Positions 22,326 to 34,075 of a stretch of DNA of 64,000 nucleotides are shown here, piece after piece. Under the pieces are notes generated by a model. It saw only the letters and a list, made by a program, of their open reading frames with translations. It ran no database searches and had not been told where the DNA came from. The stretch's first letter is position 1. Every line of letters starts with the position of its first letter. Position numbers and translations under genes: made by a program. Origin of the DNA: Symsagittifera roscoffensis (Eukaryota; Xenacoelomorpha; Acoela; Convolutidae); NCBI RefSeq assembly GCF_963678635.1, contig NC_087069.1:21837138-21901137 (forward strand), in the 5' to 3' direction.

Positions 22326-23336
22326 GATCTATATACTGCAAAGTATGATTTACATTTTATAAAATTATGTTACTTCAATTTTTTATTCATGATTTTAGTT
22401 AGTCGTTTTCACAAAAGTGTTTTGTTTTAGTTTGGTTATTTTGAAGAGTTACTCATCCTTGAGTACCTCTTATTAAAAATAGGAGTGTGGTCACAAAGCG
22501 TGGATGTAGCGCGGTGGGTTAGGCCGGCTATAGAGCATGCTTAGGACGTCCTCTCTGGTGGGTTAGGCCAGGAGTGGGAGTATGATTTCATGCTGTTTCT
22601 TTGAGAGGTCATGTTATGTGATATCGTTTTATGTTGCGTTTATGCTGGTCTTTTTTTATGTTACTTTGGTTGTGTCCTTTTTTCAAAAATCGAATTGTTT
22701 TTGGTATTGGTTTGTCTTGCGACTTTTTTGTGTTTTATTATTTCTTTCTTAGACTTTATAATAGTCTTCAAAAGAATAAATTATCCAGTTTTAAACTGGG
22801 TTAATCCGGTTTGGGTACCTTTGGTTTTCTTTTCTTAGTCATGCTGTTATTTTATGATTTGTGGTGTTTAGTAAGCTGCGTTGGTTAGTTTGGTTTAGTA
22901 TATAATTCCTTTCCAACCGGGTTAAAGGAAAGTTTGAAATTTGTTATCGTGTGTTAGATTAGAGTTGTTGCGTGTGGAAGCTTGAAACTTAAAATCATTA
23001 TTTAAACAATTCTTCGTGGGTGAGCTGTGCGAGTTTGGATAGAATTCTTGTGCGAGTGAATGAAAAAATTTGAAAAAGTTTGTACTGCTTTCTCATTTTA
23101 TCATTTTATTGCATAGAATTTGAATTTTACTGCGTTTGGGGAATTTTAAAATGATAAATTTTCATATTAATTAAGCTTACTACTTCAAGGGGAAATAATT
23201 TATAGATAAAACTACTACATTTGGTATGAGTTTTTTTACATTATTTAGTGCAAAAAATTAATCAATTTTAAGAGAATTTAAGAAGTTTGTATTTTTATTT
23301 TTCTTTTCTGTTCTGTAGATGATCGTGGTGCGAAGA
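22326..23336 (-). other. 3' noncoding region of element B
   Basis: Homologous to 18779-19812. Read on the plus strand (antisense to the element), it holds two GGTGGGTTAGGCC words (about 22512 and 22556) around an AGAGCATGCTTAGGACGTCC segment that loosely recalls a tRNA D-arm. A hydrophobic 75-codon ORF follows at 22611-22838. No sense gene seen. Confidence 0.45.
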
Positions 23337-23422
23337 CTAGAAATATAAATCAAACATTGATAGAAAATGGTTAGTACTCATTTAAATTTATAAGTGAAGA
23401 GTATTTTAAATTATACTTACCT
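23337..23422 (-). other. Predicted mini-intron downstream of ORF-L (element B)
   Basis: On the minus strand: donor ACAG/GTAAGTATAA beginning at 23422, TACTAAC branch site at 23376-23370, and acceptor ATTTCTAG ending at 23337 (86 bp). All three signals match strong eukaryotic splice consensus and align with the element A intron. Confidence 0.7.
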
Positions 23423-23425
23423 GTT

Positions 23426-25179
23426 AATCTTCTGGGAAAAAGCCATGGGGGAAGATGTCGTGTATCATATCTGATGTAGTTAGTAATTTGACTAGTATGC
23501 GTATGATGTTTTTAGTTTGTAGCAGTGGCCAAAGCAATTGAAGTGCTTTAATGGTTTTAGTTCTTCGGTACCTACTGCAAACTCGTAAGGTGTGTTTTGA
23601 ATGAGGTTATATATGATATATTTATGATTATATTTAGTATTGTGAATGAATTATAATATTGGTATTTCAATAGGCTAGATAAATTCATGCGGGATAAAGA
23701 TGGGTCTCGATTCTTCGGCATTGAAGGTCTTCGTGATGGGACAGAATATATACATTTGGGTGACTGGGTCAAAGTTGCGGATGATGCCGTGGAGGTTAGT
23801 ATCTTTGATGCAATATGTAAAATTGAGGGAAAATGGTGACGTGTACTTTGAGTTGAGAAACTGAAAACGATGGTGAGGTTGTCTTGATGGGGTATGCAAA
23901 TCAAAATGATTTTGTATGAAACGATAGTATGTATATGTGTGGGTTTGTTTAGTGCGTAACATAATATCGTGGGACAGTTCAAATCGCGTTCATGTGGTGA
24001 AAGAAAGTGAAAGGTTAGTGAAAATAACTGAAACTTGTCATGGAAGCTTTCGTATGCTTGAATATCAGCTAATGATTCTGAAATGATGTGATCATACTTT
24101 CTATCAAAAATATTTATGTGAATACGTATGATGTTTTGATGGAAAACTTTTCTCTTAGTTGCGGGTTAGCGAAGCGGTCTTCATCTACAAATTGGTCTTG
24201 ATTAGGTCGGATGATATTATGGTCGTGAAATTCTATTGTAAATTTGTTAGCTCGGGGTGCAGTGAATGTTTTTAGTAACTTTTTATATCCTAGGTAAGTA
24301 AATTGTCGAGGTGTTAGTGTTGTAGTGAGTCTATATAACATGTCTTTGTTCTTTTCTATGCTGTCATGAGTATTAGTTAGTGGTAGGCAAAGGGGATTAG
24401 TAAAATTATAATAAGCTGTCCAATGAAGTGTTGGCATTAAAACATGTTCATCTACAAAATTACGTGTGTCATTAGTATCGTTAGGTGTGTTTAATTTATA
24501 TTGTGGTGATTGCAAGAAAATTTTTTGTGTTTGTATGTTGCGGGTGATTAATATATTCGCAGGCTGTTCCGGGTTTGGTCGGGAATGGGTGATTCGGGAA
24601 TTTTCGTTTGAAAGTGCGATAAGCTCGGTGAGTGCTACTAGGTGTTTCGGTGGATGTGGATGATTGTGTGAATGATGCAGTGTAAGCTGAGGAGGGTGTA
24701 GAAGTAGGTGAATTTGAGGATTCTATTGTGGATGATAGTTGATGTATTTTGAGGGTGTTAGGGGGTATTAACTGTTGTTGTAGGGTAATAAAATTATCAA
24801 GTTCCTGGGAAATTGTGGAGGTATCTGGGGAATTTTTATATGATCTGTCGGAATGAAGTGGAGAATAGGTTGGGGTCACTTGTGAAGCATAAGAAGGAGT
24901 GGAAACGGATAGGAGTGGATGATTTGATGGAATTGGTTGAAAAGGGGGTTTTGAAAAAACTGAGTAGTTGGTCTGAGTATAATTTGATGGAGATGGTTCG
25001 GAGTCTGCAAATTCGTCAGGGGTTTCTACATTAGGGTTATTAAATTGTGAGATAGAGTATGAAACTGAAATATCTGAGTTAGTATCGAAATTCGTGCTTG
25101 ATGATATATTAATAGTCGGAAAATTGGGTGGTGGGAAAGCAAAAAGTGGAATTATTGGGATTTGAGTTTGGAGGTTCAT
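23426..25179 (-). pseudogene. Late ORF (ORF-L) of element B, unknown function
   Basis: Starts at ATG 25179 (MNLQTQIPIIPLFAFPPP). The first 200 residues are Pro/Ser/Thr-rich, followed by FKRKFPNHPF near 24590. A frameshift near 24500 leads into ORF 24515-24114, with LTPRQFTYLGYKKLLKTF and DEDRFANPQLREKF. Further shifts lead through RQPHHRFQF...CPITKTFNAEES to the C-terminus FPHGFFPED, with TAA at 23428-23426. The start overlaps the end of the envelope tail frame (25600-25109) by about 70 bp. It includes about 280 bp that element A has lost. Long (over 500 residues) and conserved, but no family recognised. Confidence 0.5.
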
Positions 25180-27734
25180 CGTGGGTTAAAAAATGATTTT
25201 TTTGAGACTGAAAATTGGTGATGTGAGGTTGTTCTATAGTTTGTTCGTATGTATTATCATTTTGTGGATGATGTGTTATTATATGTTGGATGGGGCTTTG
25301 TGCTGTATTTGGTCTAGAATTTGGATTTTTTGTAATTGCTAGGTTTCGGAAATTACGGGGAACTGATGATAAAGAATGGTTTTGTGGTAGGGGTGGCAAC
25401 TGTGGTGCGGTAGGTGTTATCTCTATATTATTGTGTTCTTGGTCGTAAGTGTTTTGGCTTGTGGATATTTTTGTGTTATATTCTTTTATTTGTGCACCTA
25501 GAAGTATTTTGTTTATTGATGATGAAAAATTCCAAAAAATCCTGCAAACAGTATACGTGCTACACTTGCTTGTCTGTTTCCTTGTATGTGTATAGCGCAT
25601 GTGTTATAGATTCCTTTTAGGAGTGAGAAAAAAATCCTATAAAATTAAACATGGCGTATAAGATAGTTAGTTTTTCTAAGATGTAATAGGGCCATCCTAG
25701 AAAAGCTAGAATTTCGTTCTTTGGGGTGACAAAACTGAAAATATTTATGCGTGAAACATCTTGTGGTCTGTATTTTTCACCGTTTAAATATATGTAGTCT
25801 TTAATGTCTTTAAAATATCCGCTATAATCTTGTGTATAAAAATCTGCAAATCCTGCGGTTTCGGCAAGTTTTCTTAAATTCTGGTCAATTGACTGTCTTT
25901 GTATATTGTCCCTTTGTGTTAATAATTCTTGAAATTGTTGTGTTCTAATGTGATGTTGGATATCTGATTTAGAATATATTCCAATTGATTGTAAATCAAT
26001 ATTTGGATTACGAGCAATAGCTCTGATGCTTTCGGGTGAAATTTTTTTGAGTGATTGCATTAATGTAGGGTATGGTGTAAGGAGATAGTATTTATCTTCA
26101 TCAGGACATACCCAAAAATATGTTCGTCTTGAAAGTGTGTCGAAAAAATGTACTTTATTTTTTATAGAATATAGGGATTCTTTTATAACAACGTTTGTCT
26201 TCAAAAACATATAGTGGTGATACTTTTTTGGTACAAGTATAAAACCATAAATTATTTCCTTCGTAGTCTAGAAAATTTGATCTATTTCCTGATAATAAGT
26301 ATCCTGCGTAGGGTTTTTTAGTACTGCTAGTGCGAGTGATTTTAGGATTTGTGTCCTTTCCATTTCGCATAATTGGTGAAGTGTTTCTAATTCGGAGAGT
26401 GACATTTCTTGAAAAATTCGACTAATTGTGTAGTCTAATTTCATATCTAAGTGGATATCGTAATGAAGATTACCGAAATAGGTGTTATTTATCAGTGAAA
26501 GTTCTTGTAAACGTGGGCTTTTACTGTCATGTGGCATCAGTTTACCACCAGGTTGACCTGAGCTTTTTTGAAAGTTAACTGGTATGTATGATGTTCCTTC
26601 ATTTATAGGGTGACTTGTGGCATAAGGGTCAAATTTTATTTTTCCAGTGGTCATGTCGAAACCTTTTTCGTATTCGACAAGTATTTTAGAATATTGTGTC
26701 TTATAAAGTGGATTTCTGTATTTGCATGCAATTGCTGTTTCTTGATATTTTGGAAACGAGTTAATTTGTTTTCTATATCATGAATATTTCTAAAATCATT
26801 AGTTTGTTTTCGTGATGGATTTACTTGTTCGTATGGAATTGATTCTATAAAATATTTTTGTCATGAAATTTTACCATTCGAGCGTGTATTTTTGCTACTT
26901 GGAATGTTGTGCATGTATCTTTGGGAAACAAAACAATCGTTGCTTGTGTCCGTTTTAGGGTAACAATAACCTTGATCATTTTTGCAATGTAACCTAATTC
27001 CTTGATAGATCATTGTGTTATCAGATAAATCTCGTGTGAGTTGTACTTTTTCGAGTTGTATTTTCTAATCGGAAAACATTATTTCTTGATATTCCTTATT
27101 TTTTGTGTCTGCTTTGCAGTTTGAGGGGTCATTTATTCCAATGTGTGGTATCCAGTGTTTATCGTGTATGTCATCAGTTAATATTCCGTGTGCGCCGTTG
27201 TATGGTTTTTTTTTCGTCTAGTTTTATATGTCCTTGATATCGTTCAAGTTGTGCTTGGTGTACAGAATCGGCAAAGAAATGGAAATTTACTATTTTCCTG
27301 TCTGTGTTTCTATTTCTTGTGATGTTTAGTCTGAGTAGTTCGTTTTCACAATCATCGGGATTTAGATGTAAAATTCTTTCTATATTTCTTTGATAGAATG
27401 ATTCGTGATCAAGTCGGTTTTTATTTCCATTGGAAACTTGTGAACAGTGTACTTTCTTTTCGGAAAATGTTGCTGTAAATTTATATCCTGTGACTGTTGT
27501 TGCTCGGGCTTTTGAATACAATGTTGCTATCACATTTGTAGTTTCTATAGCTTGTGGTTCTGTTTCGCATTGTGATACTTGATTTATTGCATATTTGTGT
27601 AGTGTTTTTTGTTCACAATCGTAGTGTGTTTCTAATAAATGCTGGAGTCCTGTGCGAGGAGAAGGATTTGTGCTTTGGTCGGAAAATATTTAAAAAAAGA
27701 TCTGTTGAAATGTTAATTTTTTTAGAATATACAT
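25109..27734 (-). pseudogene. env: Envelope-like glycoprotein of element B
   Basis: Starts at ATG 27734, overlapping the last 13 bp of ORF-P. A signal-peptide-like segment (MYILKKLTFQ followed by hydrophobic residues, one stop) comes first, then the first ectodomain cysteines. ORF 27533-27174 covers the N-terminal ectodomain with VTGYKFTATFSEKKVHCSQ. After further breaks, frames 26654-26268, 26370-26155 and 26210-25617 cover the middle and C-terminal part. The last contains TFWVCPDEDKYYLLTPYPT-like sequence and a membrane-anchor candidate around FLGWPYYILEKLTILYAMFN (about 25725-25640). Frame 25600-25109 adds a second hydrophobic stretch and a Pro/Asn-rich probable cytoplasmic tail. Fits a type I glycoprotein; the viral family of origin is uncertain. 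Stops and indels disrupt it. Confidence 0.55.
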
Positions 27735-28862
27735 GTGTATGATAATCCTGAGTATGGGTTATAAAATGTGATGTAACCAATTGTGTTTTTGGTAAATCTA
27801 TCGTATTTATATATTACTTCAGTTGTTATAAATGGTGGTGGTAGCGATTGAGCTGTTTTATTTGATGGATTTAATGGGTAGGGATGTTGAACAATATTGT
27901 TAAGTTTGATCGTGATTTCGAATTTCACTCGGAGACTATTTTGTTGAAGTATTTGAATATTGTGTTCAAGAATATCTTCGTTGATATCTTGTCTATATTG
28001 TAGTCTGTTGAGTGCCCAACTGTGGAGTCGGTTACTATCTTGATGGTGTCCAAATAATGGTGGGGGTGCTACGAATGTATTCCAGTCTATTCGTAAAGGG
28101 ATATTTGTTGATGATTGTTCTCGATATCTAGCGTCGAGGTTATTTGGGAAATTTAAAGGGAAAAGCGTCGGTGAAATTTGACTTAATGATGGTGTTGACG
28201 GTAGTGATAATGTTTCTGGTAGTGATGATAGTTTTGTGTCCGTAGAAATATCTATTGGATCGTTCACTAAGTTTGGTTCACCTTGTGTATATGAGTGTGT
28301 TGTCCAATATGGTAGTCGTGCTGTGGGATTGGGGGGGGGAGTTAAAGGGATTTTCACGTATTTGTTCAGATGTTGGTGTTGAACCTAAGTAATCTGAGGG
28401 TTCATTTGAGATGCTCTGGTGTGAAAGTAGTGTGGGAGTTTCTGGCAATGTACTACTCGAAATTTCTGGAGTAATTGGTGTTGGTGATTGGGGTATATCA
28501 AAATGAACTCTAGGGGTTTGAAAACTTCTTTTTCGTGGTGGATGTATAATTTGTCTATTTATTTCGACTGTATTTTGGTTTTGACTAATGTTTCTTCTTC
28601 TACTTAAATCTTGTGGTAATGTGGGGTACTTGTTATATGTTGGTTCACTTAGAGGTGCCTGTCGCTGAACTGGTTCTAATGGTTCGGATAAGCGAGCGTG
28701 TCGTTCTTCGAAATTGTATGGATTATCTTGGTAAGAAATTCGTGTGGATGTATGGAGGTTTTGGGTAGTTGTGGGTATTGCTGGGTTTTCTTGGGATGAT
28801 GTCGGTGAAGACTGATTTTGTGATTGTTGGTTAGCAATTTTTGAAAGTGTTTTGATTGGTTT
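27722..28862 (-). pseudogene. Pro/Ser/Thr-rich ORF (ORF-P) of element B
   Basis: ORF 28357-27722 (211 codons) has Ser/Pro-rich sequence, then WNTFVAPPPLFGHH, LQYRQDINEDILEHN and VKFEITIKLNNIVQHPYPL. It ends GLSYTCIF with TAA at 27724-27722. The Pro/Thr-rich upstream part (to about 28860) is in other frames because of indels. A run of nine G (C on the coding strand) near 28333-28341 is one likely shift point. Directly upstream lies ORF-TM2. Family unknown. It could be a leader-like or matrix-like protein; nothing in the sequence decides this. Confidence 0.45.
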
Positions 28863-28865
28863 TTT

Positions 28866-29054
28866 CTATTGGGAAGATTTATTTTTATTGTAGGATTCTT
28901 CAATGAAAAGAACTAAAAGGATTGTTGCTAAGGCGAATGTGACTATTGCCTTTTTTACACATTTGCACATTGTCAATATTAGGGATGATAAAAATATGAT
29001 GAAAATTACAAATAGTAAAAAAATATCTGTTCTACTAAAAATTGTTCGTATCAT
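28866..29054 (-). CDS. Small membrane protein ORF-TM2 of element B
   Basis: An intact 62-codon frame starting at ATG of a TAAATG junction with ORF-TM1. It has two hydrophobic segments (FLLFVIFIIFLSSLILTM and VTFALATILLVLFI) separated by a short KCVKKA loop, and a charged C-terminus. This resembles a two-pass small membrane protein, such as a viroporin-like or leader peptide, but there is no sequence-level evidence for either. It is broken in element A. Confidence 0.45.
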   Translation of the reverse strand: MIRTIFSRTDIFLLFVIFIIFLSSLILTMCKCVKKAIVTFALATILLVLFIEESYNKNKSSQ

Positions 29055-29540
29055 TTAAGTAGACTTTGGATTATCGTACCTGTGAATATGATCAATGATT
29101 TGGGAAAGTTGGAGATATATTTCAAATAGGGAGTAGAAAACTTAAAAAATGTTGCAAAAAATTATTAAAATGATTATAAAAGCTTCAAAAGTATCAAATA
29201 GAAATATGAACAAAAACTTGATTATCATGAAAAAGTTTATTAAAAGATTTAAAATTGTAATTTTAAAGATATTGACTGATCGGGAGAAGAGCATTTAAGA
29301 AATGATTTCTTTGTCGAATATTTTTGTTGTTTGAGGCGAAATTCAAGTGTGGTCGAGTTATTTATTGATTCTTTGACAAGTGGGTTGAGTTTTGTGATAA
29401 AATGTTGGGGGCTAATTTTATGGTGTTCGGGAGGTCTTCTTGGCTTTATTTTTATTTGTCGGGTGATCTAGGGTATTTTTGAGATATTTGTACTTCAGGC
29501 CAAATGAATATGGTCCGTTTTTACTTTAGGCTAATTTGCC
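29055..29540 (-). pseudogene. Membrane-protein ORF-TM1 of element B
   Basis: Counterpart of 13118-13534. The polar N-terminal part (29540-29300) and the hydrophobic C-terminal part are recognisable but lie in different frames. It ends in TAA overlapping ATG of ORF-TM2. Several frameshifts are present. Confidence 0.4.
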
Positions 29541-29899
29541 ATTTTTGGTTGGAGGGTTTTTGAGGTCTGAGTTGGGAAAATATTGTTGATCTTTGCGTTA
29601 TTAGATAGGGGAGGGTTGTAATAATTTGCTGGTATTTATTTTAGTTGTCAAGTTTAAGCGGGTTGCTTATTTTTGACCTGGAGGTTGTAAAGTTATAGTT
29701 ATAGATATGTCTGGACTTTAATATTTTTCGGCTAATAGGTTGGTGTTAGAGATATGGAAGGTGACGGATTTAAGTGAATCCTATTGGCTGAATCTGAACT
29801 AGAATTGTTGCGTGTTTGTCTGCATGTTCTTTTGAAAAATGAAAGTTCAAAATGATCCAGAGGTGCAAAAATTATTAATTTTTAAAACCAACTTTGTTT

Positions 29900-31290
29900 T
29901 TGAAATTCAACTTTCTTTAGTATTTTAGATTGTGGAATGAATGTTTTGTAGTTTTTACGTGGTTGATTTCTAAGTCGTGATGATTCTCTATGTTCTGATT
30001 TTTCTATTTGTTCTTGTGCTAAAATTTGTTCTATCTTTTTCCTGTTTTTTCTTTCTTTTTGAGGTATTTTTGGATCTGATATTTTCTGATTGTTTTTAGC
30101 TTTGGTTTATTTTTGATTTTGATTTTCATGATGAACGTTGTCTTGTTCATTTATTTCTTTTCCTGTATGTGGATGATTTTGAATAACTTTTAAACTTGTG
30201 AAAGAATATAATTGAGTTAATTCGCTTAGCGCGTATTCTTTTGGGTAGTAGGGCAATAGAGTGTTACGATGTTGAACAAATTCCTTTTTATTTGAATCTG
30301 CGAGTTCATACGTTACGTCAGTGGGTTTGGCAATTATTTGGTATGGTCCTTTTCGAAGGGGTTGTAATTTTTTAGAGAATTCTTTGTGTGTATTAAAGTT
30401 AGGTATTAAGACAAATGTTCCATTTTTTATATCTGTGGCTGGTGTAAAGCGTGAATTATTTGGTCGTTAATATTTTGCCTTTGTAACAATTTCCTTGTTA
30501 CTTTTTGGTACATTTCATTTTGTATTTTATCTCTGTTTAAAATCCATTCAGTGTGTGTGCCGGAGGCTAATTTAAGAATTTGTGGGTGATGAAAATGATC
30601 TTCATCATGTGTGTGTAAAGGTAGGTTATAACAAATTGATTCTTTATTTGGTTGGCAATAACCTTGTGCATTTCTATGGGAATTTGCTGTAAACATAATT
30701 GGCTTACGTGGCTTTTGATTAAAAACCATTTCGTATGGTGACATTCCTAAAGTTGTTGTGATTTGTGAATTGTATGCTAAGGGAAATAGTTTTACATCTG
30801 CTGACCATTCTGTGTAATTTGTATCATTTCCATTTATGATACATCGGAGATATTCTTGTAGTGAACGGTTCATACCTTCGACTAAACCGTTTGTCCAAGG
30901 TGCATGAGATGTACGTGGTTTTTGTTTGATGTTATATAAGTGGCATAGTGTGATGATTTCATTATTTATGAATTCTGTACCGTTGTCTGTAACTAAGATT
31001 TCGGGTAGTCCAAATTTAGCTATCCAATTATCATAAAGCGTTGTGTAAGCATAATAAGCATACACAATGTGGTACTGGGTTGAGTGCTACATAATGTGTA
31101 AATGCGTCAACAATGACCATAATGTAGGAGTTTTCTTCAGAAGATGGTGAAATTGGTCCTTTTGTATCGAATGAAGTACGATGGTTAAAATATAAACTTT
31201 GTGTTTTAAAATCTTGTTTTTGTGCTATTTGTTTTTGATTTGGATAAGGTTTGTTTAATTGAGATATTATACAATCATTGCATAATACTT
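29900..31290 (-). pseudogene. Integrase and basic Pol tail of element B
   Basis: ORF 31065-30427 (212 codons) holds the integrase core: TDNGTEF and, 35 residues after its Asp, the catalytic Glu of GLVEGMNRSLQEYL. SPYEMVFNQKPRKP, HTHDEDHFHHPQILKL and TRKLLQRQNI follow. The first catalytic Asp (IVDAFTHYVAL) lies just upstream in another frame near 31100-31120. The zinc-region cysteines are near 31275. The C-terminal GPY module (LRKGPYQIIA, about 30330-30355) and the basic tail (near 29945-30000) are in further frames. This is the best-preserved core of the pair. Confidence 0.88.
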
Positions 31291-32520
31291 TTATCCAAAT
31301 TGGTGCATTTGGGAAATAAAAACTTTGTGTAAAGTTTGAGTATGTTTTTTTCTGATCCGTAGTGTCCTTTAGTATTTTGTGTATGTGAGATGTTAAAAGC
31401 TATTAGTATCATACTTAAAGGAAGACAGGGAACTGTAGATTTATTTAATTGATATTTTAGAAGGTCTGTGTTTTCATTAATTGTTGTATTATTAAATTTT
31501 CGAAAATCTCGGAGGAGTGTTTTATTTCCTAAAATTGTGGTATCTGCTTTTACGGGCTTAGTTTTGAAGTTGTGCCATGATTTTAGTTGTCTAATCACTG
31601 GGTCGAGATTTTGATATTGTTTCAAAAGTTCAAGTGTAATTTTATCTGTTGAGAGGAGAAAAACATTGTCAATTTCTAGTCTTGATAGGGGAATTTTGTC
31701 AAGTGGGTCATGAAGGTCAAAAACTTGATTTATTGTGTATTTTGAATCATTTGTTTGCGGTCCTGATAAATTTATTTTATCGGTTAAATTCTCTTTTTCG
31801 ATTAATGGAAAAAGGCATTTTTTATGCGAATGTTGTTTTTTTTTGTTGAATGTTATTTTTTATCCATTGTGAGCGTGGAATTGGTTTAAAAGTTGATGTG
31901 CCTAGTAAACCAACTTCGTAGTGATTATTCTGGCAATCTAAGTAGAGTGGAAAATGTTGCAGATTATTAATCTGTGATTGATCAATATCAGTTTTTGCTG
32001 CATATTTGCATTCTAGTCCGGGTGATGTTTCATCTTTTGCAAGATAAAATTTAATATTTTGTGGTATTTCAACTGTAGTTTTTCTTGTGAGTAATTCAGG
32101 TGGCGTATTTCGACTTAATGTATCTGGTATTGCAAGGTTTTTTCCTGCTGTCCAAAATATGTGTTGAAATCTATTGAATTAGTTGAAATCTATAAATTCT
32201 ATGATTTGGATTTGACTTTTGTATAAAGAGAAAAATAATTGGTTTGTGATCTGTGAATAAAACTGTTGGGTGTTTTGATCCAAGTATCAGAAATTCATAT
32301 TCTGTAAGTGTATAAATTATAGCTGTACATTCTCTCATTAGAGTTGAGAGTCGTAGCTCTGCTTGAGTGAATAATCGTGAATTTGCTGATATAAGGTTCA
32401 TTTTATTTGTTCCACTATGTGATTGTAGCAATGCTACGCTGATGCCAAAATTTGAAGCATCGCACATTGCATAGAATGGTTGATTTGGATCTGGAATGGT
32501 ATTTGAAATTTGTTCAGTTA
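31275..32520 (-). pseudogene. RNase H and connection region of element B pol
   Basis: ORF 32467-32171 has MCDASNFGISVALLQSH, LFTQAELRLSTLMRECTAII and VLFTDHKPI, the usual RNase H blocks with their acidic residues (Asp of CDAS, Glu of MREC, Asp of FTDH). The distal LPDTLSRNTP block is near 32095-32130 in a new frame. ORF 31625-31275 is the linker towards integrase, with CLPLSMILIAFNISHTQN. Confidence 0.8.
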
Positions 32521-33609
32521 AACTTTTTTAATTTTTTCAAGTCGTGTTTGATGTTCAGTGGTCCATTCAATATTATTTTGTTGTCTGAGGATATTATAGA
32601 GTGGTCTTAAGTATAATTGCATTTTATAAACATATTTACTTAAGAAATTTAACATTCCAAGGAATTCTTGGATTTTTTTTCTATTTGTAGGTGGCTGAAG
32701 TTTTTGAATAGCATCAATGCGTGATTTTAATGGAGTGATAGTTTCTCGTTCTATATTATGTCCTAAAAGTTTAACGCGTGTTAGAAAGAAGTGTGATTTA
32801 TCGGGAGCTGCTTTCAGATTTTCGTTTTGAAGTATTTAATGATACTGTTCTAAAACTACAAACATTTCTTCTTTTGTTGGTGATAGCATAAAAAAATCAT
32901 CTAAGTATGTGATTGCATTTTTCGTGAGTATTAGTGGTCTAAAAAATCTGTTTACTTTGTCATGTAAGTGAATTGGTACTTTACTGGCTCTTCGTTTTTT
33001 GAAAACTGCGTCGGGTTTTAACGGGAGGTGTAATGATGAACTAATTTTTCCCACGTCAAACTTTTTTGTTGCGTAGACTGTTGAATATTTTAACAGTTGT
33101 TTTGCTAATTTGTCAAATTCATTTTGTGTAATTTGTGAATGTTCAAAATTAAAGATTGTTAAAAATTTTTGTTGTTCTTTTGTGTAATTTGTTATATTGA
33201 ATGTTGGTTTAAAATATGGTGTTTTTGTAAAGTAATCTGTGTTTCTTTTTTCATTACTTATTATTTTATTTATGGATAATTCTTCGTCAAGAATTGTTGA
33301 TTGGCAAATATCTAATAATTGGAGTATATTATTTACGCGGTAGGCTACTTCATTTATAGGTGAAATTGTAGCATTCGTTTCACAATATCCTAAAAGTCCT
33401 AAGGGTAATGTTACTTGATATGGTGTATTATTATAAACGTGTAATGAAATGATGTCGGAATTCGCGTTCTTCGAATATTTTATGGATGAGATCGTAATTT
33501 TGAAAAATTTGTGAATAGGTTTAAATTCGAAGTCCGACATAAAAATTTGTTGTTTTTTGTTTTGACTTTTTTTATATTGGCGAACTTGTTTTATTGAAAA
33601 ATTATACAT
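32514..33609 (-). pseudogene. Reverse transcriptase domain of element B, internally deleted
   Basis: ORF 33609-32836 includes the linker after protease, FNFEHSQITQNEFDKLAK and LHLPLKPDAVFKKRRASKVP, then jumps from KVNR to FRPLILTKNAITYLDDFFM. Compared with element A, about 370 bp (9244-9615) are missing, removing the palm motif with the first catalytic Asp. YLDD motif C is kept near 32900. The thumb (LLGHNIE-like and EFLGMLNFLSKYVYK) follows at 32835-32560. The protein would be catalytically dead. Confidence 0.85.
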
Positions 33610-33719
33610 ATTTCATGATAGTGGTTTCAGGTCTTTCCGTTGTTGATTGTAAATGGGATAAAATTTTGAGAAGAATGGTGGTTGTTTGTTTAATCTTTGG
33701 AAGAATGTAAGGGCTGTAT

Positions 33720-34075
33720 TTTTTGTTTTTGTGTACTTATCTTTGATATGTATTTTACTATTTAAGATGTTGATTGTTGGTATATATTTAGATATAAATT
33801 GTATCCAATGATATTGTGTTTAATATCAGTAATATGAAATATTTGTTTAAACTGTTTGTTTAAAGTTTTGTTTTGTTCCATTGTTCTCGTGGGGAGAAGA
33901 AATATTTGGTTTTTTCCATAATTTACTAATGTTGATCCTTGTGCTGTTGCTAATTTACTAGAGGTCTCAAGAGGTGTTAATTTTGGGTGCAATGTTTTGA
34001 TTTCATTCTATGTGGGAATATTAAGTATATGTGATTCTGCTCTGAGTCAATTAAGAAATCAATTTCAAGATCTGG
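33720..34075 (-). pseudogene. Retropepsin-like protease of element B
   Basis: The active-site region near 34030-34065 reads DLEIDFLIDS, then loses one base inside the DSG codons, so the Gly and the rest shift frame. ORF 33992-33762 continues with ETSSKLATAQGSTLVNYGK and FHITDIKHNIIG. Position and pattern match element A (8131-8560). Confidence 0.7.

Noticed and set aside
22495-22580. tRNA gene in the 3' region of element B (antisense)
   Set aside because: Only a loose box-A resemblance; no B box and no complete cloverleaf could be found.
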